Below are positions 7,623 to 14,875 of a DNA stretch of 47,678 nt, one piece after another. How positions within the stretch are numbered: position 1 is the stretch's first letter; each line of letters begins with the position of its first letter. The notes under the pieces were generated by a model, which was not told the DNA's origin, did not search any database, and saw nothing but the letters and a program-made list of their open reading frames with translations. The position numbers and the translations under genes were made by a program. The DNA is taken from NCBI GenBank assembly GCA_023396555.1, contig JAEWWC010000071.1, positions 1-47,678 of the forward strand, written 5' to 3'. The stretch is from Bacillota bacterium. Lineage in GTDB: Bacteria > Bacillota > Clostridia > Christensenellales > SZUA-584.

Positions 7623-7880
7623 ATGAGACTGGACAAATTTTTAAAGGTATCCCGCGTGATCAAGCGCCGCACCGTTGCGGCGGAAGCGTGCGACAGGCAG
7701 CGCGTATCCGTCAACGGCCAGGTCGCCAAACCGGGCAAGGACCTCAAAGTGGGCGACATCGTGGAGGTGCGCTTCGGCGCGGGCACACTGAAGTTCAAGG
7801 TATTGCAGACGGCTGAAACGGTACGCAAAGAAGCCGCCGCAGCCATGTATGAGATACTGGAGGACACCGCGAATGAGTAA
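7623..7880 (+). CDS. rqcP: S4-domain RNA-binding protein (RqcP/YabO-like)
   Basis: Small (85 aa) basic protein made almost entirely of one S4 RNA-binding domain: MRLDKFLKVSRVIKRRTVA, then VSVNGQVAKPGKDLKVGDIVEV. This is the pattern of RqcP (YabO/Hsp15 family), which works with RqcH on stalled large ribosomal subunits. The ATG at 7623 follows AGAGGTG. It overlaps the start of ispDF by eight bases, so translation of the two is coupled. An Hsp15-type heat-shock role is the alternative reading. Confidence 0.85.
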   Translation: MRLDKFLKVSRVIKRRTVAAEACDRQRVSVNGQVAKPGKDLKVGDIVEVRFGAGTLKFKVLQTAETVRKEAAAAMYEILEDTANE

Positions 7881-9009
7881 GGCCGTGGGCGTCGTACTGG
7901 CGGCCGGAGCGGCCCGGCGCATGGGCCGGGACAAGATGGCGCTCAAAATCGGCGGCAAAACGGTACTGGAACGCTCTCTGGATGCGTTTGAGCAGAGCGG
8001 CTGCTTCAGCCACATCATACTCGTCTGCCGCGAAGAGGGCATCGAGGAGGCCGCCGCCGCCGCGCAGAAAACGCTGCACACGCCGTACACGCTGGTCATC
8101 GGCGGCAGCGAACGCCAGTACTCAGTGGAGAACGCGCTCGCAGCCATTACGGAAGACGGCATCGTGGCCATCCACGACGGCGCACGCTGTTTCGTGTCCC
8201 CCTCGGACATTAAGGCCTGCGTGGAGAAGGCCCAGGAAACGGGTGCTGCCGCGCTGGGCGTCCGCACCAAGGACACGATCAAAATGATGGAGGACGGCGT
8301 GATCACCGGCACGATAGACCGCGACCGTCTCGTCAACATACAGACGCCGCAGGTGTTCTCCGTCAGCCTGATCAAGGAAGCGCACGCGCAGGCCAAGGCG
8401 GACCGCTTCATCGGCACCGACGAATGCGTGTTGGTGGAACGCATGGGACATCCGGTCAGCTTCGTGGAAGCCACCGGCCCTAACATCAAGATCACAACGC
8501 AGGAGGATATCATGCTGGGACGGCACATCGTGGGGGAACGCATCCGCACTGGTATGGGCTACGACGCGCACCGGCTGGTCACCACCCGCCCGCTGATACT
8601 CGGCGGCGTGGAAGTGCCGCACACGCACGGCCTTGAGGGCCACAGCGATGCGGACGTGCTGGTCCACGCCATCATGGACGCGCTCCTAGGCGCGGCAGCG
8701 CTGGGCGACATCGGCAGGCATTTTCCCGGCACCGACGAGTTCCGTGATATCAGTAGCCTCGTGCTGCTGGCGCGCGTGCGCAATCTCATTGAGGCTGCGG
8801 GGTATTCCGTCGTCAACGTGGATTCCACCGTCGTGATGCAGCGCCCCAGGCTCGCGCCGTACATTGAGCAGATGCGCGAACGTATCGCCGAAGCGCTGGG
8901 CATCGATATTGACGCGGTTGCCGTCAAGGCCACCACCACCGAAGGCATGGGCTTTGAGGGCACAGGGGAAGGCGTCTCCGCGTCCGCCGTCGCCACCATC
9001 ATCGGCTGA
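7873..9009 (+). CDS. ispDF: bifunctional IspD/IspF isoprenoid biosynthesis enzyme
   Basis: Fusion of two steps of the non-mevalonate (MEP) pathway. Residues about 1-220 are IspD, the CTP-dependent cytidylyltransferase, with the nucleotide-binding LAAGAARRMGRDK near the N-terminus and TKDTIK and ANSFIGTDE-like regions later. From about residue 226 the IspF domain follows, beginning TGMGYDAHR and with GGVEVPHTHGLEGHSDADV carrying the metal ligands, and ending TTTEGMGFEGTGEGV. The 378-residue length equals the sum of both enzymes. IspE is not nearby. It overlaps the S4-domain gene and ends 31 bases before the transaldolase-like gene. Confidence 0.95.
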   Translation: MSKAVGVVLAAGAARRMGRDKMALKIGGKTVLERSLDAFEQSGCFSHIILVCREEGIEEAAAAAQKTLHTPYTLVIGGSERQYSVENALAAITEDGIVAIHDGARCFVSPSDIKACVEKAQETGAAALGVRTKDTIKMMEDGVITGTIDRDRLVNIQTPQVFSVSLIKEAHAQAKADRFIGTDECVLVERMGHPVSFVEATGPNIKITTQEDIMLGRHIVGERIRTGMGYDAHRLVTTRPLILGGVEVPHTHGLEGHSDADVLVHAIMDALLGAAALGDIGRHFPGTDEFRDISSLVLLARVRNLIEAAGYSVVNVDSTVVMQRPRLAPYIEQMRERIAEALGIDIDAVAVKATTTEGMGFEGTGEGVSASAVATIIG

Positions 9010-9040
9010 TATTCCACTAAACTGAAAGGATGGTTACAGT

Positions 9041-9721
9041 ATGTTGGTATTGATCGACAGCGCCAATCTCAAGGAGATTGAGGCGCTTTTCAGCGGTTAC
9101 CCATACGACGGCGTGACCACCAACCCAACGATACTGATGCACGAGCATAGCAACCCCATCAAGCAGCTCAAGCTCATCCGTGAGCTGCTGCCCAAGGGCG
9201 CGCAGCTGCACGCGCAGCTCATCTCTCCCGACACCAAAACGATGCTGGAGGAAACGCACTTCATGCTGCGGGAGCTGGGGGACGACCTTTTCGTCAAGGT
9301 GCCCGTCACCGCCAACGGCATGCACACCATCCACCTGCTCGCCAAAGAGGGCATTCGCGTCACCGCAACGGCTATTTACACCGCGATGCAGGCGTTCATG
9401 GCGGCCAAGGCGGGCGCGCTGTATACCGCGCCATACGTCAACCGGCTGGACAACATGGGCTCGGACGGTGTGGCGGTCGCCAAGACGATACACGACATGT
9501 TCAAGGTGCATCAGATGAGCGCCAACGTGCTGGCGGCCAGCTTCAAAAACTCGCAGCAGATACTGGAGCTGTGCAAACACGGCATCGGCGCTGTTACCGC
9601 CGCGCCCGACGTGCTGCGCACGCTGATAAAGCACGACGCGACGTTCACGGCGGAGGAGAACTTCACGCAGGACTTCTTTTCGCTCATTCGGGAAGTGGGA
9701 GGCATCAACCTAAAACGATAG
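9041..9721 (+). CDS. fsa: transaldolase / fructose-6-phosphate aldolase-like protein
   Basis: Class I aldolase of the short transaldolase subgroup (226 residues; this subgroup runs about 215-225). Motifs include LIDSANLKEIE at the N-terminus, GVTTNPTIL (24-32), and the Schiff-base lysine K86 in FVKVPVTANG. TATAIYTAMQAFMA and APYVNRLDNMG follow, all typical of Fsa/TalC. It could act as a transaldolase in the non-oxidative pentose phosphate route or as a fructose-6-phosphate aldolase; sequence alone does not decide. An AAAGGA ribosome-binding site precedes the ATG. Confidence 0.9.
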   Translation: MLVLIDSANLKEIEALFSGYPYDGVTTNPTILMHEHSNPIKQLKLIRELLPKGAQLHAQLISPDTKTMLEETHFMLRELGDDLFVKVPVTANGMHTIHLLAKEGIRVTATAIYTAMQAFMAAKAGALYTAPYVNRLDNMGSDGVAVAKTIHDMFKVHQMSANVLAASFKNSQQILELCKHGIGAVTAAPDVLRTLIKHDATFTAEENFTQDFFSLIREVGGINLKR

Positions 9722-9733
9722 CCTAAGGCTTTA

Positions 9734-9763
9734 TTGCTTGATTTTTTCAGGATAATATATAAT
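9734..9763 (+). promoter_or_regulatory. promoter of leuS
   Basis: TTGCTT at 9734-9739 and TATAAT at 9758-9763, 18 bases apart. The start codon follows 37 bases later, so there is no room for a T-box leader. Confidence 0.55.
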
Positions 9764-9799
9764 AATGTTCCAAGCGACATATTGGGGAGTTAACATAAC

Positions 9800-12217
9800 A
9801 TGGATTTATTGCAGGTAGAGAAGAAGTGGCAGCAGAAGTGGGAAGAAACGGGGCTCTATAAGTTCAACCGCGACCGCGTGGACAAAAAGAAGTACATACT
9901 TGAGATGTTCTCGTATCCGTCCGGCGCGCGCCTGCATCTGGGTCACTGGTACAACTACGGCCTGTCCGACACCTACGCGCGCTTCTTGCGCATGCAGGGT
10001 TATGAGATATTCCAGCCAATGGGTTTCGATGCCTTCGGCCTGCCGGCGGAGAACTACGCCATTAAAACGGGTATCCACCCGGAGGATTCCACGCTGTCCA
10101 ACATTGAGACGATGGAAAAGCAGCTCAAAGCCATGGGCGCGATGTTCGACTGGGACTACGAGATCAAAACCTGCCTGCCGGACTACTATCGGTGGACGCA
10201 GTGGTGCTTTTTGCAGCTGTACAAGAAGGGCCTCGCTTACCGCAAGGCCGCGCCTGTCAACTGGTGCGAGAGCTGCCAGACGGTGCTCGCCAATGAGCAG
10301 GTGGTGGACGGCGGCTGCGAGCGCTGCCACACGCCCGTCAAGCGCAAGCATTTGACGCAGTGGTTCTTCAAGATCACCGACTACGCCGAACGCTTACTGC
10401 AGAATCTGGACAAGCTGGACTGGCCGGAAAAGACCAAGATGATGCAGCGCAACTGGATCGGCAAGTCCGTCGGCGGCGAGATCACGTTCGCGCTGGAGGA
10501 TGGCGGGGAATTCACCGTGTTTACCACCCGTGCGGATACGCTGTTCGGCTGCACCTACGTGGTGCTCGCGCCCGAGCATCCGCTCACGCTCAAGATCACA
10601 ACCGACGAGCATAAAAAAGCCGTCGAGGAATACATCGACTACGCGGCGCGTGCCAGCGAGATCGACCGCCTGTCCACCACGCGCGAGAAGACGGGCGTGT
10701 TCACCGGCGCTTACGCCATCAACCCCATTAACGGGCGGCGCATTCCGGTGTACGCGGCGGACTACGTGCTGGCCACGTACGGCACCGGCGCGGTGATGGC
10801 GGTGCCCGCTCACGACGAGCGCGACTTCGAGTTCGCCACTAAATACGAGCTGCCCATCGAGCGCGTCGTCGCAGGCCTTGAGGGTGAGGACGATACGCTG
10901 CCCTACGTCAATTACGGCGTGCTGGTGAACAGCGAAGAGTTTTCCGGCCTGCCGGTGGAAGAGGGCAAAAAGGCGATACTGAAGAAACTGGAAACCGAAA
11001 GCAAGGGCGGTTTCAAGATCAACTACCGCCTGCGCGACTGGCTGATCTCCCGCCAGCGTTACTGGGGCGCGCCCATCCCCATCGTTTACTGCGAACACTG
11101 CGGCGAGGTGCCGGTGCCCGAGAGCGAGCTGCCGGTGCGTCTGCCGTACGACGTGGACTTCACGCCGGACGGCACATCCCCGCTGCTCAAATCCAAGACG
11201 TTCATGAACGCCACCTGCCCCAAGTGCGGCGGTCCCGCCGTGCGGGACGCGGATACGATGGACACGTTCGTCTGCTCGTCGTGGTATTTCTTACGCTATC
11301 CGGACAGCCAGAACAGCGAGAAGGCGTTCGACACCGAGTGGATCAACAAGGTGCTGCCGGTGGATACGTATATCGGCGGCGCGGAGCATGCCTGCATGCA
11401 CCTCTTGTACGCCCGCTTCTTCACCATGGCGCTGCACGACATGGGCTACGTCAACTTTGATGAGCCGTTCTCCCGCCTTGTGCATCAGGGCGTGATATTA
11501 GGGCCGGACGGCGCGCGCATGAGCAAGTCCCGCGGCAACGTGATATCTCCCGACGCCTACATACAGCAGTACGGCAGCGACGCGCTGCGCACCTACCTCG
11601 GCTTCGGGTTCTCGTACATCGAGGGCGGCCCGTGGAACGAGGACGGCATCCGTTCGGTGCACAAGTTCCTGGAGCGCGTCGAGCGCCTGGTTAACCGCAC
11701 CAATGAAGTGACAGCTTCCAGCGAGCAGGGCAAAAGGGAGCTGCTGTACGCGCTGAACTATGCGGTCAAACACGTGACGGCGGATATCGAGATATTCCAG
11801 TTCAACACCTCCATTGCGCGCATCATGGAGTTCGTCAACGCGCTGGGCAAATACCTCGACGCCGCACCCGACAAGGACGTATCCGCACTGGCTGCCCGCA
11901 CGCTGGTCAAGCTGCTGGCTCCGTTCGCGCCGCACTTTTGCGAGGAGCTGTGGGAAAGCTTAAGCGAGTCGTATTCCGTGTTCAATCAGCCGTATCCCGT
12001 CTGCGACGAGTCCGCGCTGGTGCTGGACACCGTCGAAATGCCGCTGCAGATCAACGGCAAGGTTCGCGCGCGCTTCGACGTACCCAACGGTGCATCCGCC
12101 AAGGAGATCGAGGAGCAGATCATGGCGACCCCCGAACTGGTCGCGTGCTTCGAGGGCAAGGCGGTCAAAAAGGTGATCATCGTGCCCGGCCGCATCGCCA
12201 ACATCGTGGTGGGCTGA
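9800..12217 (+). CDS. leuS: leucyl-tRNA synthetase
   Basis: Class I synthetase charging tRNA-Leu. The 805-residue protein has the ATP motif HLGHWYNY (HIGH equivalent, near residue 47), zinc-knuckle cysteines (CESCQT and CERCH around 155-175), the editing domain with TTRADTLFGCTYVVLAPEHP and TGTGAVMAVPAHDERD, a second Cys-rich insertion (CEHCGEVP, CPKCGG), and ARMSKSRGN (KMSKS, near residue 573). Length and order are as in bacterial LeuRS. GGGAG precedes the ATG. Hairpin cassette copy 3 starts 14 bases after the stop, and an intrinsic terminator follows at 12391. Confidence 0.97.
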   Translation: MDLLQVEKKWQQKWEETGLYKFNRDRVDKKKYILEMFSYPSGARLHLGHWYNYGLSDTYARFLRMQGYEIFQPMGFDAFGLPAENYAIKTGIHPEDSTLSNIETMEKQLKAMGAMFDWDYEIKTCLPDYYRWTQWCFLQLYKKGLAYRKAAPVNWCESCQTVLANEQVVDGGCERCHTPVKRKHLTQWFFKITDYAERLLQNLDKLDWPEKTKMMQRNWIGKSVGGEITFALEDGGEFTVFTTRADTLFGCTYVVLAPEHPLTLKITTDEHKKAVEEYIDYAARASEIDRLSTTREKTGVFTGAYAINPINGRRIPVYAADYVLATYGTGAVMAVPAHDERDFEFATKYELPIERVVAGLEGEDDTLPYVNYGVLVNSEEFSGLPVEEGKKAILKKLETESKGGFKINYRLRDWLISRQRYWGAPIPIVYCEHCGEVPVPESELPVRLPYDVDFTPDGTSPLLKSKTFMNATCPKCGGPAVRDADTMDTFVCSSWYFLRYPDSQNSEKAFDTEWINKVLPVDTYIGGAEHACMHLLYARFFTMALHDMGYVNFDEPFSRLVHQGVILGPDGARMSKSRGNVISPDAYIQQYGSDALRTYLGFGFSYIEGGPWNEDGIRSVHKFLERVERLVNRTNEVTASSEQGKRELLYALNYAVKHVTADIEIFQFNTSIARIMEFVNALGKYLDAAPDKDVSALAARTLVKLLAPFAPHFCEELWESLSESYSVFNQPYPVCDESALVLDTVEMPLQINGKVRARFDVPNGASAKEIEEQIMATPELVACFEGKAVKKVIIVPGRIANIVVG

Positions 12218-12231
12218 GAATAAAACTTTCA

Positions 12232-12373
12232 CGAGGGCGCTGCCCTCGCGCTCCTGCTTCTTTTCTTGAAGAAAAGAAGCAAAAGACATGAGAAATGCCT
12301 TCACGAAGGCATTTCTCTGGTGGGATTCCAAAGGGATGCATCCCTTTGGCGGAGGTTTGGAGGCAGAGCCTCC
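12232..12373 (+). repeat. palindromic cassette copy 3 (A-B-C-D-F) after leuS
   Basis: A 12232-12248 (CGAGGGC/GCCCTCG); B 12256-12280 (12-base arms GCTTCTTTTCTT and AAGAAAAGAAGC around one G), then AAAAG; C 12290-12317 (13-bp perfect arms GAGAAATGCCTTC/GAAGGCATTTCTC); the linker GGGATT; D 12328-12349 (a perfect 22-base palindrome with CCAAAGGGATG as one arm); F 12359-12373 (GGAGGC/GCCTCC). Module C is single here, so this copy looks unoccupied. The F end runs into GGTCTT, as in the copy after pyrG. Confidence 0.9.
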
Positions 12374-12390
12374 ATGGTCTTGATCTTTAT

Positions 12391-12421
12391 AAGCGGCAGC
12401 TAAACGGTTGCCGCTTTTTTT
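12391..12421 (+). terminator. rho-independent terminator of leuS
   Basis: Stem AGCGGCA (12392-12398) and TGCCGCT (12409-12415) followed by a run of T. It overlaps the -35 region of the queT promoter. Confidence 0.8.
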
Positions 12422-12436
12422 GTTCTGTGATACAAT
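12408..12436 (+). promoter_or_regulatory. promoter of the queT leader
   Basis: TTGCCG at 12408-12413 and TACAAT at 12431-12436 with 17 bases between them. Transcription would begin about 20 bases before the preQ1 aptamer. Confidence 0.55.
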
Positions 12437-12463
12437 GCGCAGGTTGGGTTTTAAAAACCCGCC

Positions 12464-12503
12464 GGACAGTTCGAAACCATCCTGTCCTAAAATAAAACTA
12501 AGG
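12464..12503 (+). promoter_or_regulatory. preQ1 class I riboswitch aptamer
   Basis: Stem GGACAG (12464-12469) and CTGTCC (12482-12487), a loop beginning TTC and containing ACC, and an A-rich tail (12488-12503) ending AAACTAAGG. This is the minimal preQ1-I layout: the tail folds back and its GG pairs with the loop CC, forming a pseudoknot round preQ1. It precedes a QueT-type transporter, the expected regulon. Two further hairpins follow (12507-12526 and 12527-12549), without a T-run, and no Shine-Dalgarno sequence stands close to the start at 12563, so the readout mechanism is unclear. Confidence 0.82.
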
Positions 12504-12562
12504 GGGCCGGGCTTAAATACGCCCGGGCGGATATCAAAAGGGTATCTGCACAAAATTGAAAC

Positions 12563-13051
12563 ATGAACAAAAAGCTTCTTACGCCGCGCTTTCTTGCGGA
12601 AGCCGGCATCATCGCCGCGCTGTACTTTGCACTCACAATGGCCAGCATCCCTTTAAGCTACATGACGCCGCAGGTGCGCATTTCCGAAGCGCTGTGCGTG
12701 CTGCCTTTCTTCACGCCCGCCGCGATACCGGGGCTGTTCATCGGCTGCGTACTGTCCAACCTGGCCGGCAGCCCATTGGGGCCTTACGACATACTGTTCG
12801 GCTCGCTCGCGACGCTGGCCGCTGCGATCGCCGCGCGTTACATACGGCCCAAATGGCTGGTACCGCTGCCTGCCGTGGTCATCAACGCGTTCGTGGTGGC
12901 GGGCATACTGCAATACTATCTCGGCATACTGTACTGGGAATCGGTGCTGTGGGTGGCCGTCGGGCAGGCGATTGCCTGCTATGTGCTGGGCCTCCCTCTG
13001 TTGCTCACGCTGGACAAGCACAAGGAGCGGCTGTTCGAACGTAGAAACTAA
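12563..13051 (+). CDS. queT: QueT-family queuosine precursor transporter
   Basis: Integral membrane protein of 162 residues with about five to six hydrophobic segments, expected to import a queuosine precursor such as preQ1 or preQ0. Family features include AAGIIAALYFALTMASIPLSY near the N-terminus, QVRISEALCVLPFF, AIPGLFIGCVLSNLAGSPLGPYDILFGS, and a basic C-terminus. The upstream preQ1 riboswitch supports the assignment strongly. ATG at 12563 is the first start after an in-frame stop (12557-12559); it lacks a clear ribosome-binding site, since the nearest purine run (AAAAGGG, 12536-12542) is 20 bases away. The gene is followed by its own terminator. Confidence 0.9.
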   Translation: MNKKLLTPRFLAEAGIIAALYFALTMASIPLSYMTPQVRISEALCVLPFFTPAAIPGLFIGCVLSNLAGSPLGPYDILFGSLATLAAAIAARYIRPKWLVPLPAVVINAFVVAGILQYYLGILYWESVLWVAVGQAIACYVLGLPLLLTLDKHKERLFERRN

Positions 13052-13058
13052 TTGAACA

Positions 13059-13100
13059 AGGACGGGGTCACTTCACATTATGAATACCCCGTCCCTTTCT
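13059..13100 (+). terminator. rho-independent terminator of queT
   Basis: AGGACGGGGT (13059-13068) pairs with ACCCCGTCC (13086-13094), followed by CTTTCTTTTCTTTT. The remaining bases up to 13267 show no gene; short open frames there lack support. Confidence 0.8.
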
Positions 13101-13267
13101 TTTCTTTTGAAACCACCGCCTGTAATACAGCCTCTCATTCATCGCTTACCCTCATTTTTCTTGTTCTGAATACTTGCTCGTTCATTCAACAATGCTTCCT
13201 TCCAGCCTGTCATGACACGATCCTTCCCAGCGTATAAATAACGGACACAGGCAAACGAGGTAATGCG

Positions 13268-13963
13268 ATGTATGTTGAAAGCGTGATTTTGGGCAGCGTT
13301 GTCGGCGCGGCCGGCACCGCGGCCGGCGGCCTCATCGCCATGCTCATCGGCCGGCGGGTCACGGAACCCCGCCCGTTCCTTGCGTTCGCTGGCGGTATGA
13401 TGATCGCCGTGGTGTTTTTCGATATGCTTTTCGAAAGCGCGGCCCTGGGCGGCGTGCTGCGGATGTGTGTGGGCACGGCTCTGGGCGGCGTGTTCTTCGC
13501 CGTTGCCGCGCCGCTGTTCTCGCACGACGAAACGCCGTCGATGTATGCGATGGGCCTGCTGGTGCTGGCGGGCATCGCGCTGCACAACCTGCCCGAGGGG
13601 CTGGCCATCGGCTCGTCGCTGGTGGAAAACGAGCGCATGGCGCTGTCACTGTCGCTGCTGATGCTGGTGCACAACGTGCCCGAAGGCGTCGCGGTGTGCC
13701 TGCCGCTGCGGCTCTCCGGTATGCCGCTTGGACGCGTGGTGATGCTCGCCGTATTGACTGGCCTGCCCACAGCATTGGGCGCGGTCGTCGGCACCGCCAT
13801 CGGCAGCATTTCCACGGAAATGATCGCGTTTTGCATCTCGTTCGCAGGCGGCGCCATGCTCTATATATCCCTTCGCGAGCTCATCCCCGCCGCAGGCAAC
13901 AAAAAAGTGCTGTTCGCGCTGTTTGGTCTCGCGGTCGGCTTTATCATGACCACGCTGATATAG
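13268..13963 (+). CDS. ZIP-family metal (zinc) transporter
   Basis: Membrane protein of 231 residues with about eight predicted membrane segments. The two ZIP metal-binding helices carry HNLPEGLAIGSSL (about residue 108) and HNVPEGVAVCLPL, the paired HNxPEG motifs of the zinc-iron permease family. An acidic GELxxExP-like element is not obvious. It probably moves Zn2+ into the cytosol, though Fe2+ or Mn2+ are possible. GAGG stands upstream of the ATG. It is separated from queT by a terminator, so it is a single-gene unit; the F end of the minus-strand hairpin cassette lies 10 bases beyond its stop. Confidence 0.9.
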   Translation: MYVESVILGSVVGAAGTAAGGLIAMLIGRRVTEPRPFLAFAGGMMIAVVFFDMLFESAALGGVLRMCVGTALGGVFFAVAAPLFSHDETPSMYAMGLLVLAGIALHNLPEGLAIGSSLVENERMALSLSLLMLVHNVPEGVAVCLPLRLSGMPLGRVVMLAVLTGLPTALGAVVGTAIGSISTEMIAFCISFAGGAMLYISLRELIPAAGNKKVLFALFGLAVGFIMTTLI

Positions 13964-13972
13964 TAACGTATT

Positions 13973-14857
13973 GGAGGTCTGCCTCCAAACCTCCGCTCAA
14001 GGGACTTGTCCCTTGAGAATCCCAAATAGAAATGCCCCCGGCATTTCTATAGATTTATATAATCAGATAAACGAACTGTTGTTGACTCAATATTGGACAG
14101 ATCGTAGCCGCTATATTTTAAACCTGACCACTCTTTTGCTTTTGATGTAAATCCGGATAGCTCCAGATGCTTGTAACCTCTTATAAAATCATATTTTTCA
14201 TCAGTCAGTTTCGTTATGTTTATTAACTTTTCATTATGGAGTTCCGCAACGAAACCATAATCAAATACACCATGATTTCCCCGCATAAAACCAAGTACGA
14301 ATAGGGAGCTACTATAAGAATCTTGTTCAATGTGAGATAATACTTGTAATTTATCATTCACAAATAACTGTTTAATACGTTCGAAATTTGAAGTATCATA
14401 TATCGAGCGGTATGTTATCAAGCTATTGATATGACATTCAATATTATAAAAGTATTTTCCATCATTTGAAAAACAAAATCCGTCGTCCTGACCTCCGTCA
14501 ACTTTTGAAAATCGAAATTTTTTAAAAAGCTGCATTGTATCTAGAGAATAAACAGCAAGCCTTCCCACCGTTGATTTAACAATAAATATGTTCTTTTTAG
14601 GGCAAAACATAGGGGTATAGGCATATGTAATATCACTGAACTTTTTAAGTTCATTTCCCCTGTCATCATACACATATACCGTCTGTCCGGTACAGCCAAT
14701 AGCAAACCTATTATTTTTTATGTAACCCCAAAAATTCTTCAATAATCATAACACTCCTTAAATAAAGACTGCTCAAGGAAATGCAAAGCATTTCCGATAA
14801 ATCTTTTGCTTCTTTTCTTGAAGAAAAGAAGCGGGAGTGTGAGGGCAGCGCCCTCAC
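13973..14857 (-). repeat. palindromic cassette copy 4, split by an orphan gene, after recF
   Basis: Read on the minus strand from the recF stop: A 14857-14839 (GTGAGGGC/GCCCTCAC), B 14832-14808 (12-base arms as in copy 3) then AAAAG, C1 14795-14777 (GGAAATGC/GCATTTCC), the orphan gene, C2 14049-14027 (TAGAAATGCC/GGCATTTCTA, perfect 10-bp arms), a linker TTTGGGATT, D 14017-13996 (CTCAAGGGAC/GTCCCTTGAG), then GCGGAGGTTT and F 13986-13973. Order and linkers match copy 3, with a gene added between two copies of C. The TAG stop of the gene is itself part of C2. Confidence 0.85.
14047..14742 (-). CDS. hypothetical AT-rich orphan protein, propeller-like, 231 aa
   Basis: No family recognised. The 231 residues show repeated short strands with aromatic and acidic turns (VYVYDDRGNELKKFSD, RLAVYSLDTMQLFKKF, DGFCFSNDGKYFYN), the look of WD40-like or other beta-propeller blades, probably five or six. 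There is no signal peptide. The DNA is strongly AT-rich compared with recF and the ZIP gene. The start is uncertain: TTG at 14742 is eleven bases from AAGGAG, while an ATG four bases after AAGGAG would need a one-base shift at a T5 run to join this frame (giving MIIEEFWGY). The stop codon lies inside a module C hairpin. It is bracketed by two C copies, so it looks like inserted cargo. Confidence 0.65.
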   Translation of the reverse strand: MKNFWGYIKNNRFAIGCTGQTVYVYDDRGNELKKFSDITYAYTPMFCPKKNIFIVKSTVGRLAVYSLDTMQLFKKFRFSKVDGGQDDGFCFSNDGKYFYNIECHINSLITYRSIYDTSNFERIKQLFVNDKLQVLSHIEQDSYSSSLFVLGFMRGNHGVFDYGFVAELHNEKLINITKLTDEKYDFIRGYKHLELSGFTSKAKEWSGLKYSGYDLSNIESTTVRLSDYINL

Positions 14858-14875
14858 GGTCAAATAAAACCAACC

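Noticed and set aside
9722..9799. T-box leader before leuS
   Set aside because: The gap is under 80 bases, and no T-box sequence or specifier stem is visible. glnS and gltX likewise show none.
12464..12487. tRNA-like TTCGA loop
   Set aside because: The TTCGAAACC resembles a T-loop, but no acceptor, D or anticodon arms exist; it belongs to the preQ1 aptamer.
13052..13237. 61-residue frame after queT
   Set aside because: It starts on the queT terminator and has no ribosome-binding site of its own.
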